From the NCBI GenBank assembly GCA_963807425.1, contig CAWEBZ010000003.1, positions 1 to 64,000 on the forward strand: a stretch of 64,000 bases of DNA, read 5' to 3'. The first letter of the stretch is position 1; each line of letters opens with the position of its first letter. Shown piece after piece: positions 8,912 to 17,645 of the stretch. The translations under genes and the position numbers were made by a program. Under the pieces are notes generated by a model. That model ran no database searches. It was not told the origin of the DNA and saw nothing but the letters and a program-made list of their open reading frames with translations. The stretch comes from VRUE01 sp963807425. GTDB lineage: Bacteria > Actinomycetota > Thermoleophilia > Solirubrobacterales > 70-9.

Positions 8912-10102
8912 TCAGCGGGTCGCCAGCAGAGCGCGACCCCGCGAGGAGATCGCGAAGGCGATTGTCGTCGCCGAGACGAGGGCGATCGCGGCCGCGAGCA
9001 GGAAGGCACCCTCGTAGCTCGCGATCGCTGCTGCGAGTCCGGCGAGGGGGGCGCCGAGGCCAACCCCGGCGTCGAAGAAGGCGGTGAAGGTTCCCAGCGC
9101 GGCCCCACGGCGGTTCTCCGAGACGCGGTCGACGACGATCAACGAGAGCGAGGGATAGAGCAGGGAGAAGGCGGCGCCCATTGCCAGCGCGCCGGCGAGG
9201 GCGACCGGAAGGCTGTGGGCGAGGCCCATCGTCGTCAGGCCGACGGCCTCGACGATCGCGGCGACGATCGCGACCCGGGTCGGCCCGACTCGGTCGGGCA
9301 GGTCGCCGCCGATCAGCCGGGTCAGCACCACCATCGTCGCGAAGGCGCCGAATACGGTCGCTCCATGGCCGACCCCGCGGGCGTCGAGATGGAGGACTAC
9401 GAAGGCCGCAACAGTCGCGTAGCCGATCGAGGCGAGGGCGAGGGCTACCCCCGGCCGGATCGCCTCGCGAGCGATCAGCGGTTGGGGCTCGTCGGCGGAG
9501 TGCGCCATCGGCCGGAAGGGGTCCGGCAGGCGGGTGGCGATCAGCGCCCCGAGCAGTGGCACGGCGCCGGCGAAGAACCAGACGACCGTATAGCTGGAGG
9601 CGTGCAGGATCAGCTCGCCGATCAGCGGGCCGATGCTGAGCCCCGCCCATACCGAGAGGCCGTAGAGCCCGATCACGCGGCCGCGCCGCTCGGGCGGGGC
9701 GAGGTCGACGACCCAGGCGGAGCTGGCGGTGAACACCGCCCCCTCACCGGCGCCGAGCACGAGGCGGGCGGCGATCAGGCCCGGCACCCCCAGCGGCAGC
9801 AGATACATGAACCCCCCGAGCGCGACGAGCACCGAACCGAGCAGGACGGTGGGCTTGCGACCGCGATGGTCGGCGAGCCGCCCGGCCACGGGACGCAGCA
9901 GCAGCCCGGTGATCGCGTAGGAGCCGATCACCACACCGACCGCGATGTTGCCCGCGTCGAGCGGGCCGCTGACGAAGCGCGGCAGCACCGGCAGCACCAC
10001 GCCGACCGCGAGCAGGCCGCAGAAGGTGACGGCGAAGATGCCGGCGAAGGCGATGCCCGGGCGCGGGACGAGCGCGGGGGACTCCTCGGCGGTTGCGCTC
10101 AC
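8912..10102 (-). CDS. MFS transporter (drug-efflux-like)
   Basis: 396 residues with about 12 predicted membrane helices. The MFS loop 2-3 motif is visible as GRLADHRGRKP near residue 78-88, and a helix-5 motif as RLVLGAGEGAVFTASSAWVVDLAPPERRGR near 112-142 (read in parts). It is likely a proton-coupled exporter of the DHA1 type, substrate unknown. The start overlaps the stop of the HAD phosphatase gene by 4 bp (ATGA), so the two are cotranscribed. Confidence 0.88.
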   Translation of the reverse strand: MSATAEESPALVPRPGIAFAGIFAVTFCGLLAVGVVLPVLPRFVSGPLDAGNIAVGVVIGSYAITGLLLRPVAGRLADHRGRKPTVLLGSVLVALGGFMYLLPLGVPGLIAARLVLGAGEGAVFTASSAWVVDLAPPERRGRVIGLYGLSVWAGLSIGPLIGELILHASSYTVVWFFAGAVPLLGALIATRLPDPFRPMAHSADEPQPLIAREAIRPGVALALASIGYATVAAFVVLHLDARGVGHGATVFGAFATMVVLTRLIGGDLPDRVGPTRVAIVAAIVEAVGLTTMGLAHSLPVALAGALAMGAAFSLLYPSLSLIVVDRVSENRRGAALGTFTAFFDAGVGLGAPLAGLAAAIASYEGAFLLAAAIALVSATTIAFAISSRGRALLATR

Positions 10103-10884
10103 GACAGCAGTCCGGAGATGCTCTCGAGCACGTGGTCGGGGGGTGGCTCGGCGACTTTGGCCTCCTCGCGAGTGCTGGCGCCACTGAGCACGAGGACCGT
10201 CTCCAGCTCCGCCTGCCGGCCGCCGACGATGTCGGAGGCGATCCGGTCGCCGACCATCGCCACCCGGTCGGCCGTGGGAATCAGCGCGCGAGCACGCTCG
10301 AACAGATGCCGCTCCGGCTTGCCCCCGATCTCCGCCCTCGCCCCCGACGCCGTCTCGACTGCCGCCAGCACGGCGCCGGTCCCGGGCCAGGCGCCGCCCG
10401 GCATCGGCAGGGTCGGGTCGCGACTGGTCGCGAACAGCGCCGCCCCGCCCTGCAGCGCCAGCGTCGCCGTCAGCAGCTCGTCGTAGTCGAAGCCGCGGTG
10501 ACCGGAGACGAGCACGGCCGCCGCCTCCCGGCCGGCTTCGCCGTCGAGTAGCTCGAGCCCAGCTTCGGTCACGGTTCCCTTAAAGGCAGCGGCTCCGATC
10601 ACAAAGGCGCTGGCACCGGCTCCGGCACGCTCGGCCGCGAGCTGGGCTGTGGCGGTTCCCGCCGTGACGATCCGCTCGTCGCTCACCTCGACGCCGGCCT
10701 CGCGCAAGCGTTCTCCGTAGGCTGAAGCCGGCTTGCCCGGGTTGTTGGTGACGAAGACGATCTCCTTGCCGCTCTCGAGCAGTGCTCGCAGCGTTTCTGC
10801 CGCGCCGGGCAACGGCTCGCGCCCGACCCAAACCACCCCGTCAAGGTCGATCAGCAAGCCATCGAACTCGTCCGCAAGCGCCAT
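10099..10884 (-). CDS. HAD-IIA family phosphatase (NagD-like)
   Basis: 261 residues. The nucleophile motif is DLDGVVWVG at about 13-21, motif II is FVTNNPGKP near 44-52, and motif III/IV is VAMVGDRIASDIVGG near 208-222. This arrangement with a C2 cap is that of the NagD/p-nitrophenylphosphatase group, which dephosphorylates small metabolites. The substrate cannot be told. It is the promoter-proximal gene of a two-gene unit with the MFS transporter. Confidence 0.88.
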   Translation of the reverse strand: MALADEFDGLLIDLDGVVWVGREPLPGAAETLRALLESGKEIVFVTNNPGKPASAYGERLREAGVEVSDERIVTAGTATAQLAAERAGAGASAFVIGAAAFKGTVTEAGLELLDGEAGREAAAVLVSGHRGFDYDELLTATLALQGGAALFATSRDPTLPMPGGAWPGTGAVLAAVETASGARAEIGGKPERHLFERARALIPTADRVAMVGDRIASDIVGGRQAELETVLVLSGASTREEAKVAEPPPDHVLESISGLLS

Positions 10885-10977
10885 CCCGTCTTCAGGCTAT
10901 CTATGAGAAAGATGGACGGGCACGGGCTTAACCCCCGCCTAGAGCGGCTATCTATTGGTCTCGATACGGTGCCCCGC

Positions 10978-11712
10978 ATGAACGATTCGAATGGAAGGGT
11001 CGTAGTTGCAAGCGATGTGGCGCGGCGCTACGGCGAGGGCGCGGCTGCGGTCGATGCCCTGGTCGGCGTCAGCACCGGGTTCGAGCGCGGCCGCTTCACC
11101 GCGATCATGGGCCCTTCGGGGTCGGGCAAGTCCACCCTGATGCACATCCTCGCCGGGCTCGACAAGCCAACCGCGGGCACGGTCGTCCTCGACGGCGCTG
11201 AGATCACCCGCATGGACGACGGCGAGCTGACCAAGCTGCGCCGCGACAAGCTCGGCTTCGTCTTTCAGTTCTTCAACCTGCTGCCGGTTCTCACCGCCGA
11301 GGAGAACCTGGTGCTGCCGCTCTCGATCGCCGGCCGCAAGCCCGACCGCGAGTGGCTGGAGCAGCTGATCCGCACCGTCGGCCTCGAGGACCGCCGTACC
11401 CATCGGCCCTCCGAGCTCTCCGGCGGCCAGCAACAGCGCGTCGCGGTCGCCCGGGCGCTGGTCTCCAAACCGGCTGTCGTCTTCGCCGACGAGCCCACCG
11501 GCAACCTCGACTCGAAGGCAAGCGCCGACGTCCTGCAACTGCTCCGGCACGCTGTCGACGACTTCGGCCAGACGGTAATCATGGTCACCCATGATCCCGC
11601 CGCTGCAGCCCATGCCGACCGGCTGATCACCCTCCGCGACGGAAGCATCGTCCACGACGCCGCCCCCGGCTCGGCGGACGAGGTGATCGAGCTGATGAAG
11701 CAGGTTGACTAG
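10978..11712 (+). CDS. ABC transporter ATP-binding protein (MacB/LolD type)
   Basis: 244 residues from the ATG at 10978. Walker A is GPSGSGKST (about 45-53), the signature LSGGQQQR (about 146), and Walker B AVVFADEPTGNLDSKAS just after, the form typical of the MacB/LolD/FtsE group that works with FtsX-type permeases. It is directly coupled to such a permease, whose TTG start overlaps its stop by 8 bp. The substrate is unknown; candidates are lipoproteins, peptides or envelope stress factors. Confidence 0.93.
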   Translation: MNDSNGRVVVASDVARRYGEGAAAVDALVGVSTGFERGRFTAIMGPSGSGKSTLMHILAGLDKPTAGTVVLDGAEITRMDDGELTKLRRDKLGFVFQFFNLLPVLTAEENLVLPLSIAGRKPDREWLEQLIRTVGLEDRRTHRPSELSGGQQQRVAVARALVSKPAVVFADEPTGNLDSKASADVLQLLRHAVDDFGQTVIMVTHDPAAAAHADRLITLRDGSIVHDAAPGSADEVIELMKQVD

Positions 11713-14257
11713 CCTCGCGCTGAAGAGCCTCTGGGCGCGCAAGGTGCGCGCCCTGACCACCGTCCTCGCGGTGGTGATCGGCGTCGCCTTCGTCGCCGGC
11801 ACCTACATCCTCACGGACACCACCTTTGCGGCCTTCGACGAAATCTTCGAAGACTCGCTGAGCAAGACCGACGTCGTGATCACGGCCCGTGACGAGGTCG
11901 AACAGGAAAGCGGTGAGGTGCCGAGCTTCAGCGACGATCTGCTGCCGAAGGTGACGCGCGTGCGGGGGGTGCGGGTGGCGTCGGGGATGATCTTCACGCC
12001 GGGCGGTTTCTTCGACGCCAAGAACGAGCCGATCGGCAGCAAATTCGCGCCCAAGTTCATCAGCTCGAAGCTTCCCCCCGCGCTGGAGTCGAGGGCATAT
12101 GTCGAGGGACACCCGCCGCAGAGCGCCAAAGAAGTCTCGCTCGACGAAGGTGCGGCCGAGGATGCGGGCCTCGAGCTCGGCGACACACTCAAGCTCGCCT
12201 CGATCGAGCGTGCCACCTCGTATCGCCTCGTCGGCCTGACGAAGCTAGGCGATGCCTCCTTCGGCGGCGCCAGCGTCGCCGTGCTGACCCTGCCGGAGGC
12301 TCAGCGAATTACCGGGAAGATCGGCGAATTCGACCAGATTACGATCGCCGCCGAGGGCGGCGTGTCGGAACAGACGCTGCAGCGCCGTGCGCAGCGCGTG
12401 ACGCCGCCCTCGGTCCTGGTCGAGACCGCGAAGCAGAACGCCGCACGCAGCTCCGACCAGATCCGCGACAACCTCGGCTTCCTGCGCATCGCGCTGCTGG
12501 TCTTTGCCTTCGTCGCCCTCCTGGTTGGCGCCTTCCTGATCTTCAACACCTTCTCGATCACGGTCGCGCAGCGGGTCCGCGAGTTCGGGATGCTGCGCAC
12601 CCTCGGTGCCGGACGCGGCCAGATCCTCACCTCGGTCGTGCTCGAGGCACTGGCGATCGGCGTGGTGGGGGCGCTGCTCGGGATCGTCGGCGGCTACGGA
12701 ATCGCTGTGGGCCTCAACTCACTCTTCATCGCGATCGGCATCGACCTGCCGACCACGGCATTGATCACGAAGACCCGAACCGTCGTTGTTGCGCTGCTGA
12801 TCGGGATCGGCGTCACGCTGATCTCATCTCTGATTCCTGCGCTGCGCTCGACCCGGGTTCCGCCGATTGCGGCCCTGCTTGCGATTGAGCCAGCGCGCAG
12901 CCGCCAGCGCACGGTCGCTATTGCGGCGCTCGCCGCCCTGCTCGGGGCCGCCGGCCTGGCGATGTTGCTTGCCGGCTTGTTCGGTGGCGCGGAGGGCGGC
13001 GGTGCCGCTGGGCTGATGGGCGCTGGCGCGGTGGCGGTGGTCCTCGGCGTCTCGCTCTTCAGCCCTCGTCTCGTCCGGCCTCTCGCGTCTCTCGCCGGCC
13101 GCCCGCTCGAGCTTGCCCGGCGCCTGATCGGCCGTCTGGCTCGCGAGAACACCCAGCGCAATCCGGCGCGCACGGCCGTCACCGCGGCGGCGCTGATGAT
13201 CGGCCTCGCCGTGGTCGTCTTCGTCACGGTTTTCGCCGCCGGGATCAAGAGCTCGATCGCGACGGCGGTCGACGACAGCTTCCAGGGCGAGCTCGTGATC
13301 CAGAACAACGACGGCTTCTCGCCGATCTCGCCCGGTGCCGCCGCAGCCGCCAGGAAGGTCCCCGGCGTCGAGCTGGTCTCGACCGTACGCGCCGCGCAGG
13401 CGAAGCTGCTCAACGGCAACGGCGGCAAGCCGCGGGTGTCGGCGCTGGCACCCGATGCGGGATCGGTCCTGACGATCGACTGGACCGAGGGGGGCCCGCG
13501 CGCTTTGCGTGACCTGACGGACCGCGAGGTCGTGATCGACAAGTCGTTCGCCAGCGACAACGGATTCGAGCTCGGCGACAGGGCCCGCTTCCTGACTCAG
13601 ATCGGGGCCAAGCCCAGCCTCAGAGTGGTCGGTGAGTTCGAGGACAAGGCCAACCTGCTCGGTAGCGCGATAGTCACTCAGGACGTGATGGCGCGCCGGT
13701 TTGACCAGCGGGACGATCTCTTCGATTTCGTCAAGCTGGCGCCGGGAGCCGATGCGCAGGTGGTCCAGGGCAAGCTGGTCGCGCTGATGGACCGCCAGTT
13801 CCCGGTCGCCGAGGTGCGCAACCAGCAGGAACTGAAGGAAAACCAGGAAGAACAAATCAACCAGCTGCTCGGTTTGATCTACGCGCTGCTGGCCCTTGCC
13901 GTGATCGTCTCGCTCTTCGGTATCGCCAACACGCTGGCGCTCTCGATCCACGAGCGCACCCGCGAGCTGGGGATGCTGCGGGCGATCGGGATGTCGCGGC
14001 GCCAGGTGCGGACGATGATCCGCTACGAGGCCGTGATCACCGCGCTGATCGGCGCCATCCTCGGCATGGTCCTCGGCGTGATCTTCGCGGCGCTGATCTC
14101 GCAGCCGCTCGAGGACGAAGGCTTCGCCCTCTCCTACCCGATCGGCTCCCTGATCGTGCTCCTGGTCCTCTCCGCCTTTGCGGGCGTGCTGGCGGCGATC
14201 CCGCCCGCCCGCCGCGCGTCGCGGCTAGACGTGCTCGAATCCCTCCACTACGAGTAG
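11705..14257 (+). CDS. FtsX/MacB-like ABC transporter permease, duplicated form
   Basis: 850 residues. An N-terminal helix (about 17-38) is followed by a periplasmic domain (40-255), three helices to about 400, further helices, a second extracytoplasmic domain (about 515-715), and a terminal three-helix FtsX domain (about 725-845). Both FtsX domains contain the motif R(V/T)REFGMLRTLGAGRGQ or ERTRELGMLRAIGMSRRQ. The two-half architecture is typical of actinobacterial permeases of this type. TTG at 11705 overlaps the ATPase stop. Confidence 0.92.
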   Translation: MTSLALKSLWARKVRALTTVLAVVIGVAFVAGTYILTDTTFAAFDEIFEDSLSKTDVVITARDEVEQESGEVPSFSDDLLPKVTRVRGVRVASGMIFTPGGFFDAKNEPIGSKFAPKFISSKLPPALESRAYVEGHPPQSAKEVSLDEGAAEDAGLELGDTLKLASIERATSYRLVGLTKLGDASFGGASVAVLTLPEAQRITGKIGEFDQITIAAEGGVSEQTLQRRAQRVTPPSVLVETAKQNAARSSDQIRDNLGFLRIALLVFAFVALLVGAFLIFNTFSITVAQRVREFGMLRTLGAGRGQILTSVVLEALAIGVVGALLGIVGGYGIAVGLNSLFIAIGIDLPTTALITKTRTVVVALLIGIGVTLISSLIPALRSTRVPPIAALLAIEPARSRQRTVAIAALAALLGAAGLAMLLAGLFGGAEGGGAAGLMGAGAVAVVLGVSLFSPRLVRPLASLAGRPLELARRLIGRLARENTQRNPARTAVTAAALMIGLAVVVFVTVFAAGIKSSIATAVDDSFQGELVIQNNDGFSPISPGAAAAARKVPGVELVSTVRAAQAKLLNGNGGKPRVSALAPDAGSVLTIDWTEGGPRALRDLTDREVVIDKSFASDNGFELGDRARFLTQIGAKPSLRVVGEFEDKANLLGSAIVTQDVMARRFDQRDDLFDFVKLAPGADAQVVQGKLVALMDRQFPVAEVRNQQELKENQEEQINQLLGLIYALLALAVIVSLFGIANTLALSIHERTRELGMLRAIGMSRRQVRTMIRYEAVITALIGAILGMVLGVIFAALISQPLEDEGFALSYPIGSLIVLLVLSAFAGVLAAIPPARRASRLDVLESLHYE

Positions 14258-14260
14258 CCG

Positions 14261-14551
14261 CTAGCGGCGCAGGAGCCGCTCCACCGCGCCCATCAGCTCT
14301 TCGGTGCGCTCTGCCTGCTGTGACTCCTCGGCGCCGATCACGCAGTGGGCGGCGTGATCGGAGAGGAGCTCCAGCGCGACCTTGTCGAGGGCGGCCTGGA
14401 TCGCGGTCACCTGGGTGACGACGTCGATGCAGTAGCGGTTCTCGTCGACCATCTTCTCCACGCCGCGGACCTGCCCCTCGATCCGTCGCAGCCGCTTGAG
14501 CACGGCGTCCTTGTTCTCGGTGTAGCCGTGGGTCGTCGTCGTATCGCTCAT
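14261..14551 (-). CDS. csoR: CsoR-family copper-sensing repressor
   Basis: 96 residues, all helical. The three Cu(I) ligands Cys41, His66 and Cys70 keep the C-x24-H-x3-C spacing of CsoR, and the N-terminal AVLKRLRRIEGQVRGVEKMV is the DUF156 signature. Copper binding is known to release these repressors from DNA. It overlaps the DUF4396 gene by 4 bp and is second in that unit; a matching operator at 15133-15149 suggests autoregulation. RcnR/CstR-type specificity is less likely given the full C-H-C triad. Confidence 0.92.
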   Translation of the reverse strand: MSDTTTTHGYTENKDAVLKRLRRIEGQVRGVEKMVDENRYCIDVVTQVTAIQAALDKVALELLSDHAAHCVIGAEESQQAERTEELMGAVERLLRR

Positions 14552-15120
14552 CGCAGCACCTCGGCCAACAGGACCACCGTTCCGAACGTCCCCGCCGCCG
14601 CGGCGGCGTAAGCGACGACGCGGACCGGCGGACCGCCGTGGATCCCGGTCTCGTGCACTACCGCGTGGCCTTTGCCGCAGGCGATTAGCCAGCGGTTGAC
14701 GGGTACCGCAAAGGCCCCCGCGACGACCAGCGAGAAGGAGAGGCTGCCCCAGAAGAGCACGCTGTCGAGACCGGACTCCATCGCACCTGGGACGAGCACC
14801 ATCACGAGGTTGTCGACGATCTCCATCGTCGCGATGCTGAGCGTGTCGGAGGCGAGGGCGATCGGGATCACCGCCGACAGCGCCAGGCCGGCGCGCAGTA
14901 GCGGCAGGCTGGTGAGGGTGTAGCCGAAGAGGAAGGCGAGGGCGACCGCGAGGGCGACTGTGCCGAGGTTGGAGAAGCCGAGCGCGGTGCCGATCGCCAT
15001 CCCGGCGACCTCGCCGATCGCGCAGCCGGTCAGGCAGTGCAGAGTGGCGCTGACCGCGACCGCGGTGAGGGCCGCCCCTTCGGTCGGCATCTGATGGTGG
15101 TGATGTGCGTGAGCATCCAT
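14548..15120 (-). CDS. DUF4396 membrane protein, His-rich N-terminus
   Basis: 190 residues from ATG 15120 (a second ATG at 15132 adds four residues). The N-terminus is His-rich (MDAHAHHHHQM), and five or so hydrophobic helices follow (about 17-40, 44-66, 70-90, 118-140 and 160-185). The family is DUF4396, often found beside CsoR and copper genes. His and Met at the N-terminus and Cys in HCLTGCAIGE suit metal handling, but copper transport is an inference from the CsoR partner and operator. Confidence 0.75.
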   Translation of the reverse strand: MDAHAHHHHQMPTEGAALTAVAVSATLHCLTGCAIGEVAGMAIGTALGFSNLGTVALAVALAFLFGYTLTSLPLLRAGLALSAVIPIALASDTLSIATMEIVDNLVMVLVPGAMESGLDSVLFWGSLSFSLVVAGAFAVPVNRWLIACGKGHAVVHETGIHGGPPVRVVAYAAAAAGTFGTVVLLAEVLR

Positions 15121-15132
15121 GCCCAGCAGCAT

Positions 15133-15149
15133 ATACCCCCTAGGGGTAT
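15133..15149. promoter_or_regulatory. CsoR-type operator
   Basis: A 17-bp near-palindrome, ATACCCC-CTAG-GGGTAT read with an extra central C, of the TACCCC...GGGGTA class bound by CsoR repressors. It lies immediately upstream of (and touches) the DUF4396 start codon and abuts the stop of the preceding gene. Since csoR is the second gene of the unit, the repressor probably controls its own expression from here. Confidence 0.75.
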
Positions 15150-16210
15150 TAACCAAGACCCATGCGAAGCGCGCCGGCGGCCTCCAGCATCGCCGCACGG
15201 GAGGTGGGGCTGACGGCGGTCAGGTTGGCAAAGCTGTGGATCAGCCCGGGGTGGCGGCGCAGCGCCACCCGCACTCCTGCTTCCCGCATCCGCTTCGCAT
15301 AGGCCTCGCCCTCGTCGCGCAGCGGGTCGAAGCCAGCTGTGGTCACGTAGGCCGGCGGCAGGTCCGAGAGATCGGCGGCGTGGAGCATCGAGACGCGGGG
15401 GTCGTCGCTCTGTGCACCGTCCGGCAGGTAGTGCGCCTCGAACCAGTCCATGTCGGCCTTGGTCAGCATGAAGCCCTCAGCGAAGGTGAGGCGCGACGTC
15501 TGCTCCCCGACGGCGTCGGTGACGGGGTAGATCAGCAGCTGCATCGCCGGCCGCTCCGCGCCGCCGTCGCGAGCGAGCAGGCTGACCGCCGCGGCCAGGT
15601 TGCCGCCGGCGCTGTCGCCGCCGACGGCGATCCGCGTCGGGTCGAGGCCGCGCTCGGCCGCGTGCGCAGCGGCCCAGGCAAACGCAGCGAAGCAGTCGTC
15701 GACTGCGGCGGGGAAGGGATGGTCCGGCGCCAGCCGGTAGTCGACCGAGAGCACGGCGACGTCGGCGTGGGTGGCGAGGAAGCGGCAGAGGCCGTCATGA
15801 GTCTCGAGATCGCCGATGACCCAGCCGCCACCGTGGAAATAGACCAGCAGCGGCCGCGGTTGCGACGCGGGTGCAGGTGGGACGTAGAGGCGTGCCGGGA
15901 TCGGACCCGCTGGCCCGGCCAGCTCCAATTCCTCCACCTGCCCCATCGGCAGCGGCGGACCGGAGACGGCGGCCGCGCCTTCCAGGCTCATCCTTCGCGC
16001 CTCTGTGGGGGACGCTCCGCTACCCGTGATCGACTCGTCGCCGACCCACTGTGCGAGTCGTAGAAGGGTTTGGATGTCGCTCGCCAGCACCTGGCCGTCG
16101 ATTGCCGGCGGGCGGCCGAAGAGCCGCCGCTGCAGCCGCGGCGACAACCCGCAGGCAGTGCGCACCACCCGATGCTCCGCCTGCGGGGAGAGACGAGGAA
16201 GTCGAGCCAC
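15149..16210 (-). CDS. Alpha/beta hydrolase, HSL-type esterase/lipase
   Basis: 353 residues. The HSL family oxyanion-hole motif YFHGGGWVIGD is near residue 125, and the nucleophile motif GGDSAGG near 198. The catalytic acid is probably in FDPLRDEGEAYA and the His in HPGLIHSF near the end. It should hydrolyse small acyl esters. An N-terminal region of about 90 residues precedes the hydrolase core, as in actinobacterial members. It is divergent from the P450 and shares an intergenic palindrome with it. Confidence 0.9.
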   Translation of the reverse strand: MARLPRLSPQAEHRVVRTACGLSPRLQRRLFGRPPAIDGQVLASDIQTLLRLAQWVGDESITGSGASPTEARRMSLEGAAAVSGPPLPMGQVEELELAGPAGPIPARLYVPPAPASQPRPLLVYFHGGGWVIGDLETHDGLCRFLATHADVAVLSVDYRLAPDHPFPAAVDDCFAAFAWAAAHAAERGLDPTRIAVGGDSAGGNLAAAVSLLARDGGAERPAMQLLIYPVTDAVGEQTSRLTFAEGFMLTKADMDWFEAHYLPDGAQSDDPRVSMLHAADLSDLPPAYVTTAGFDPLRDEGEAYAKRMREAGVRVALRRHPGLIHSFANLTAVSPTSRAAMLEAAGALRMGLG

Positions 16211-16251
16211 CGGGCGGCAGGCTATGGGATCGGCCTGCAGGGGTCTATGAG

Positions 16252-16273
16252 AGGCATCTCACATGAGATGCCT
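16252..16273. promoter_or_regulatory. 22-bp palindrome, probable TetR-type operator
   Basis: Perfect inverted repeat: AGGCATCTCA, two central bases CA, then TGAGATGCCT. It lies between the divergently transcribed hydrolase (start 16210) and P450 (start 16305), so one bound dimer could control both. The size and dyad suit a TetR-family repressor, but no such gene is adjacent; the window's TetR uses a different sequence at its own promoter. Confidence 0.6.
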
Positions 16274-16304
16274 TGTGGAGGAATACCCTGCGGGGGTAGA
16301 GGCG

Positions 16305-17645
16305 ATGGAGGCAGCGACCACAACCGCTCCCCGGCCGGCAACCCGGCGGGTGGAGCGACGGCTTCCACCCGGCCCGCCGTTGCCGAGCGTGGTCCAGACG
16401 GCGATCTGGTCGCGCCGCGCCCGGCAGATGCTCTTCGCTTGCCAGGACCGCTACGGCGACATCTTCACGATCGACATGGTCTACGAAGGTAAGTGGGTGA
16501 TGCTCGCCGATCCCGAGGCGGTCAAGCAGGTCTTCACCGGCGATCCGCGGATCTTCCACGCCGGCGAGGGGAACAAGATCCTCGCCCCGATCCTCGGCCG
16601 CAACTCGGTCCTCGTCCTCGACGAGAAGCCCCATATGAGCCAGCGCAAGCTGCTCCTGCCGCCCTTCCACGGCGCCCGGATGCAGGGCTACGAGCAGACG
16701 ATGAGCGAGATCGCAGCAAGCGAGATCGAGAGCTGGCCCACCGGCACCCCCTACAAGCTGCGGCCCCGGATGCAGGCGATAACCCTGGAGATCATCCTGC
16801 GCACGGTCTTCGGCGTCCGCGAGGGCGACCAGCTGGCCGAGTTGCGCGAGGCCCTGCGCGACTTCCTCGACCTCACCACCAATCCCGCGGCGCTGCTTCC
16901 CGTGCTCCTGATCGGTCCGGGGCGGGTGAGGGGAATTCCCGCGTTCCGCCGCCGCATCGATCGCGTCGATGCGCTGATCTACCGTGAGATCGCCGCCCGC
17001 CGCCAGGCAGAGGACCTCGAGGAGCGCGACGACATCCTCTCGATGCTGGTTGCCGCCCGCCACGAGGACGGCAGCCCGATGAGCGACGAGGAGATGCGCG
17101 ACGAGCTGCTCACCCTGCTTGTCGCCGGCCACGAGACGACTGCGACCTCGCTCTCCTGGGCGGTGGAGCGGCTGGTCCGTCACCCCGAGAAGCTGGAGCG
17201 CCTGCGCGCCGAGGCCGAGGACGGCGGCGAGGAGTACCTGACCGCGACGATCCAGGAGACGCTGCGTCTGCGCCCAGTGATCTCGATCGTGATCCGCACC
17301 CTGACCGAGCCGGTCGAGATCGGTGGCTACGAGCTACCGGCGGGGGTCTCGGTGACGCCGGCGGTCTATCTCGTCCACCGCAACCCCGAGGTCTACCCGG
17401 AACCGGAACGCTTCCTGCCCGAGCGCTTCCTCGACAACCCGCCCGGCACCTACACCTGGATCCCCTTCGGCGGCGGCGTCCGCCGTTGCCTCGGCGCCTC
17501 CTTCGCCCAGTTCGAGATGGCGGTGGTCCTCAAGGAGCTGGTCAAGCGTCACCAGATCCGCCCGGCCGATTCCAAGCCCGAGCGGGTCTTCCGCCGCGCG
17601 ATCACCGAGACCCCGCGCCACGACGCGGCGGTCATCCTCAGCTAG
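16305..17645 (+). CDS. Cytochrome P450
   Basis: 446 residues from the ATG at 16305. The I-helix oxygen-activation motif AGHETT is near 275, ExxR (ETLR) near 318, and the haem loop FGGGVRRCLG with the ligand Cys near 394. An in-frame ATG at 16263 would place the start inside the 22-bp palindrome, so the later ATG is preferred. Sequence style (LPPGPPLP at the N-terminus, no membrane anchor) is that of soluble bacterial class I P450s; the substrate is unknown. It ends tail-to-tail with the FAD monooxygenase, overlapping 4 bp. Confidence 0.94.
   Translation: MEAATTTAPRPATRRVERRLPPGPPLPSVVQTAIWSRRARQMLFACQDRYGDIFTIDMVYEGKWVMLADPEAVKQVFTGDPRIFHAGEGNKILAPILGRNSVLVLDEKPHMSQRKLLLPPFHGARMQGYEQTMSEIAASEIESWPTGTPYKLRPRMQAITLEIILRTVFGVREGDQLAELREALRDFLDLTTNPAALLPVLLIGPGRVRGIPAFRRRIDRVDALIYREIAARRQAEDLEERDDILSMLVAARHEDGSPMSDEEMRDELLTLLVAGHETTATSLSWAVERLVRHPEKLERLRAEAEDGGEEYLTATIQETLRLRPVISIVIRTLTEPVEIGGYELPAGVSVTPAVYLVHRNPEVYPEPERFLPERFLDNPPGTYTWIPFGGGVRRCLGASFAQFEMAVVLKELVKRHQIRPADSKPERVFRRAITETPRHDAAVILS

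Noticed and set aside
8561..10486. Long rightward open frame across the MFS gene
   Set aside because: Arg/Gly/Asp-rich composition and no motifs; it mirrors the MFS and HAD genes on the other strand.
10895..10955. Repeat GGCTATCTAT at 10895-10904 and 10946-10955 before the ABC genes
   Set aside because: Two 10-bp copies alone, without dyad or good promoter spacing, are weak evidence of a regulatory element.
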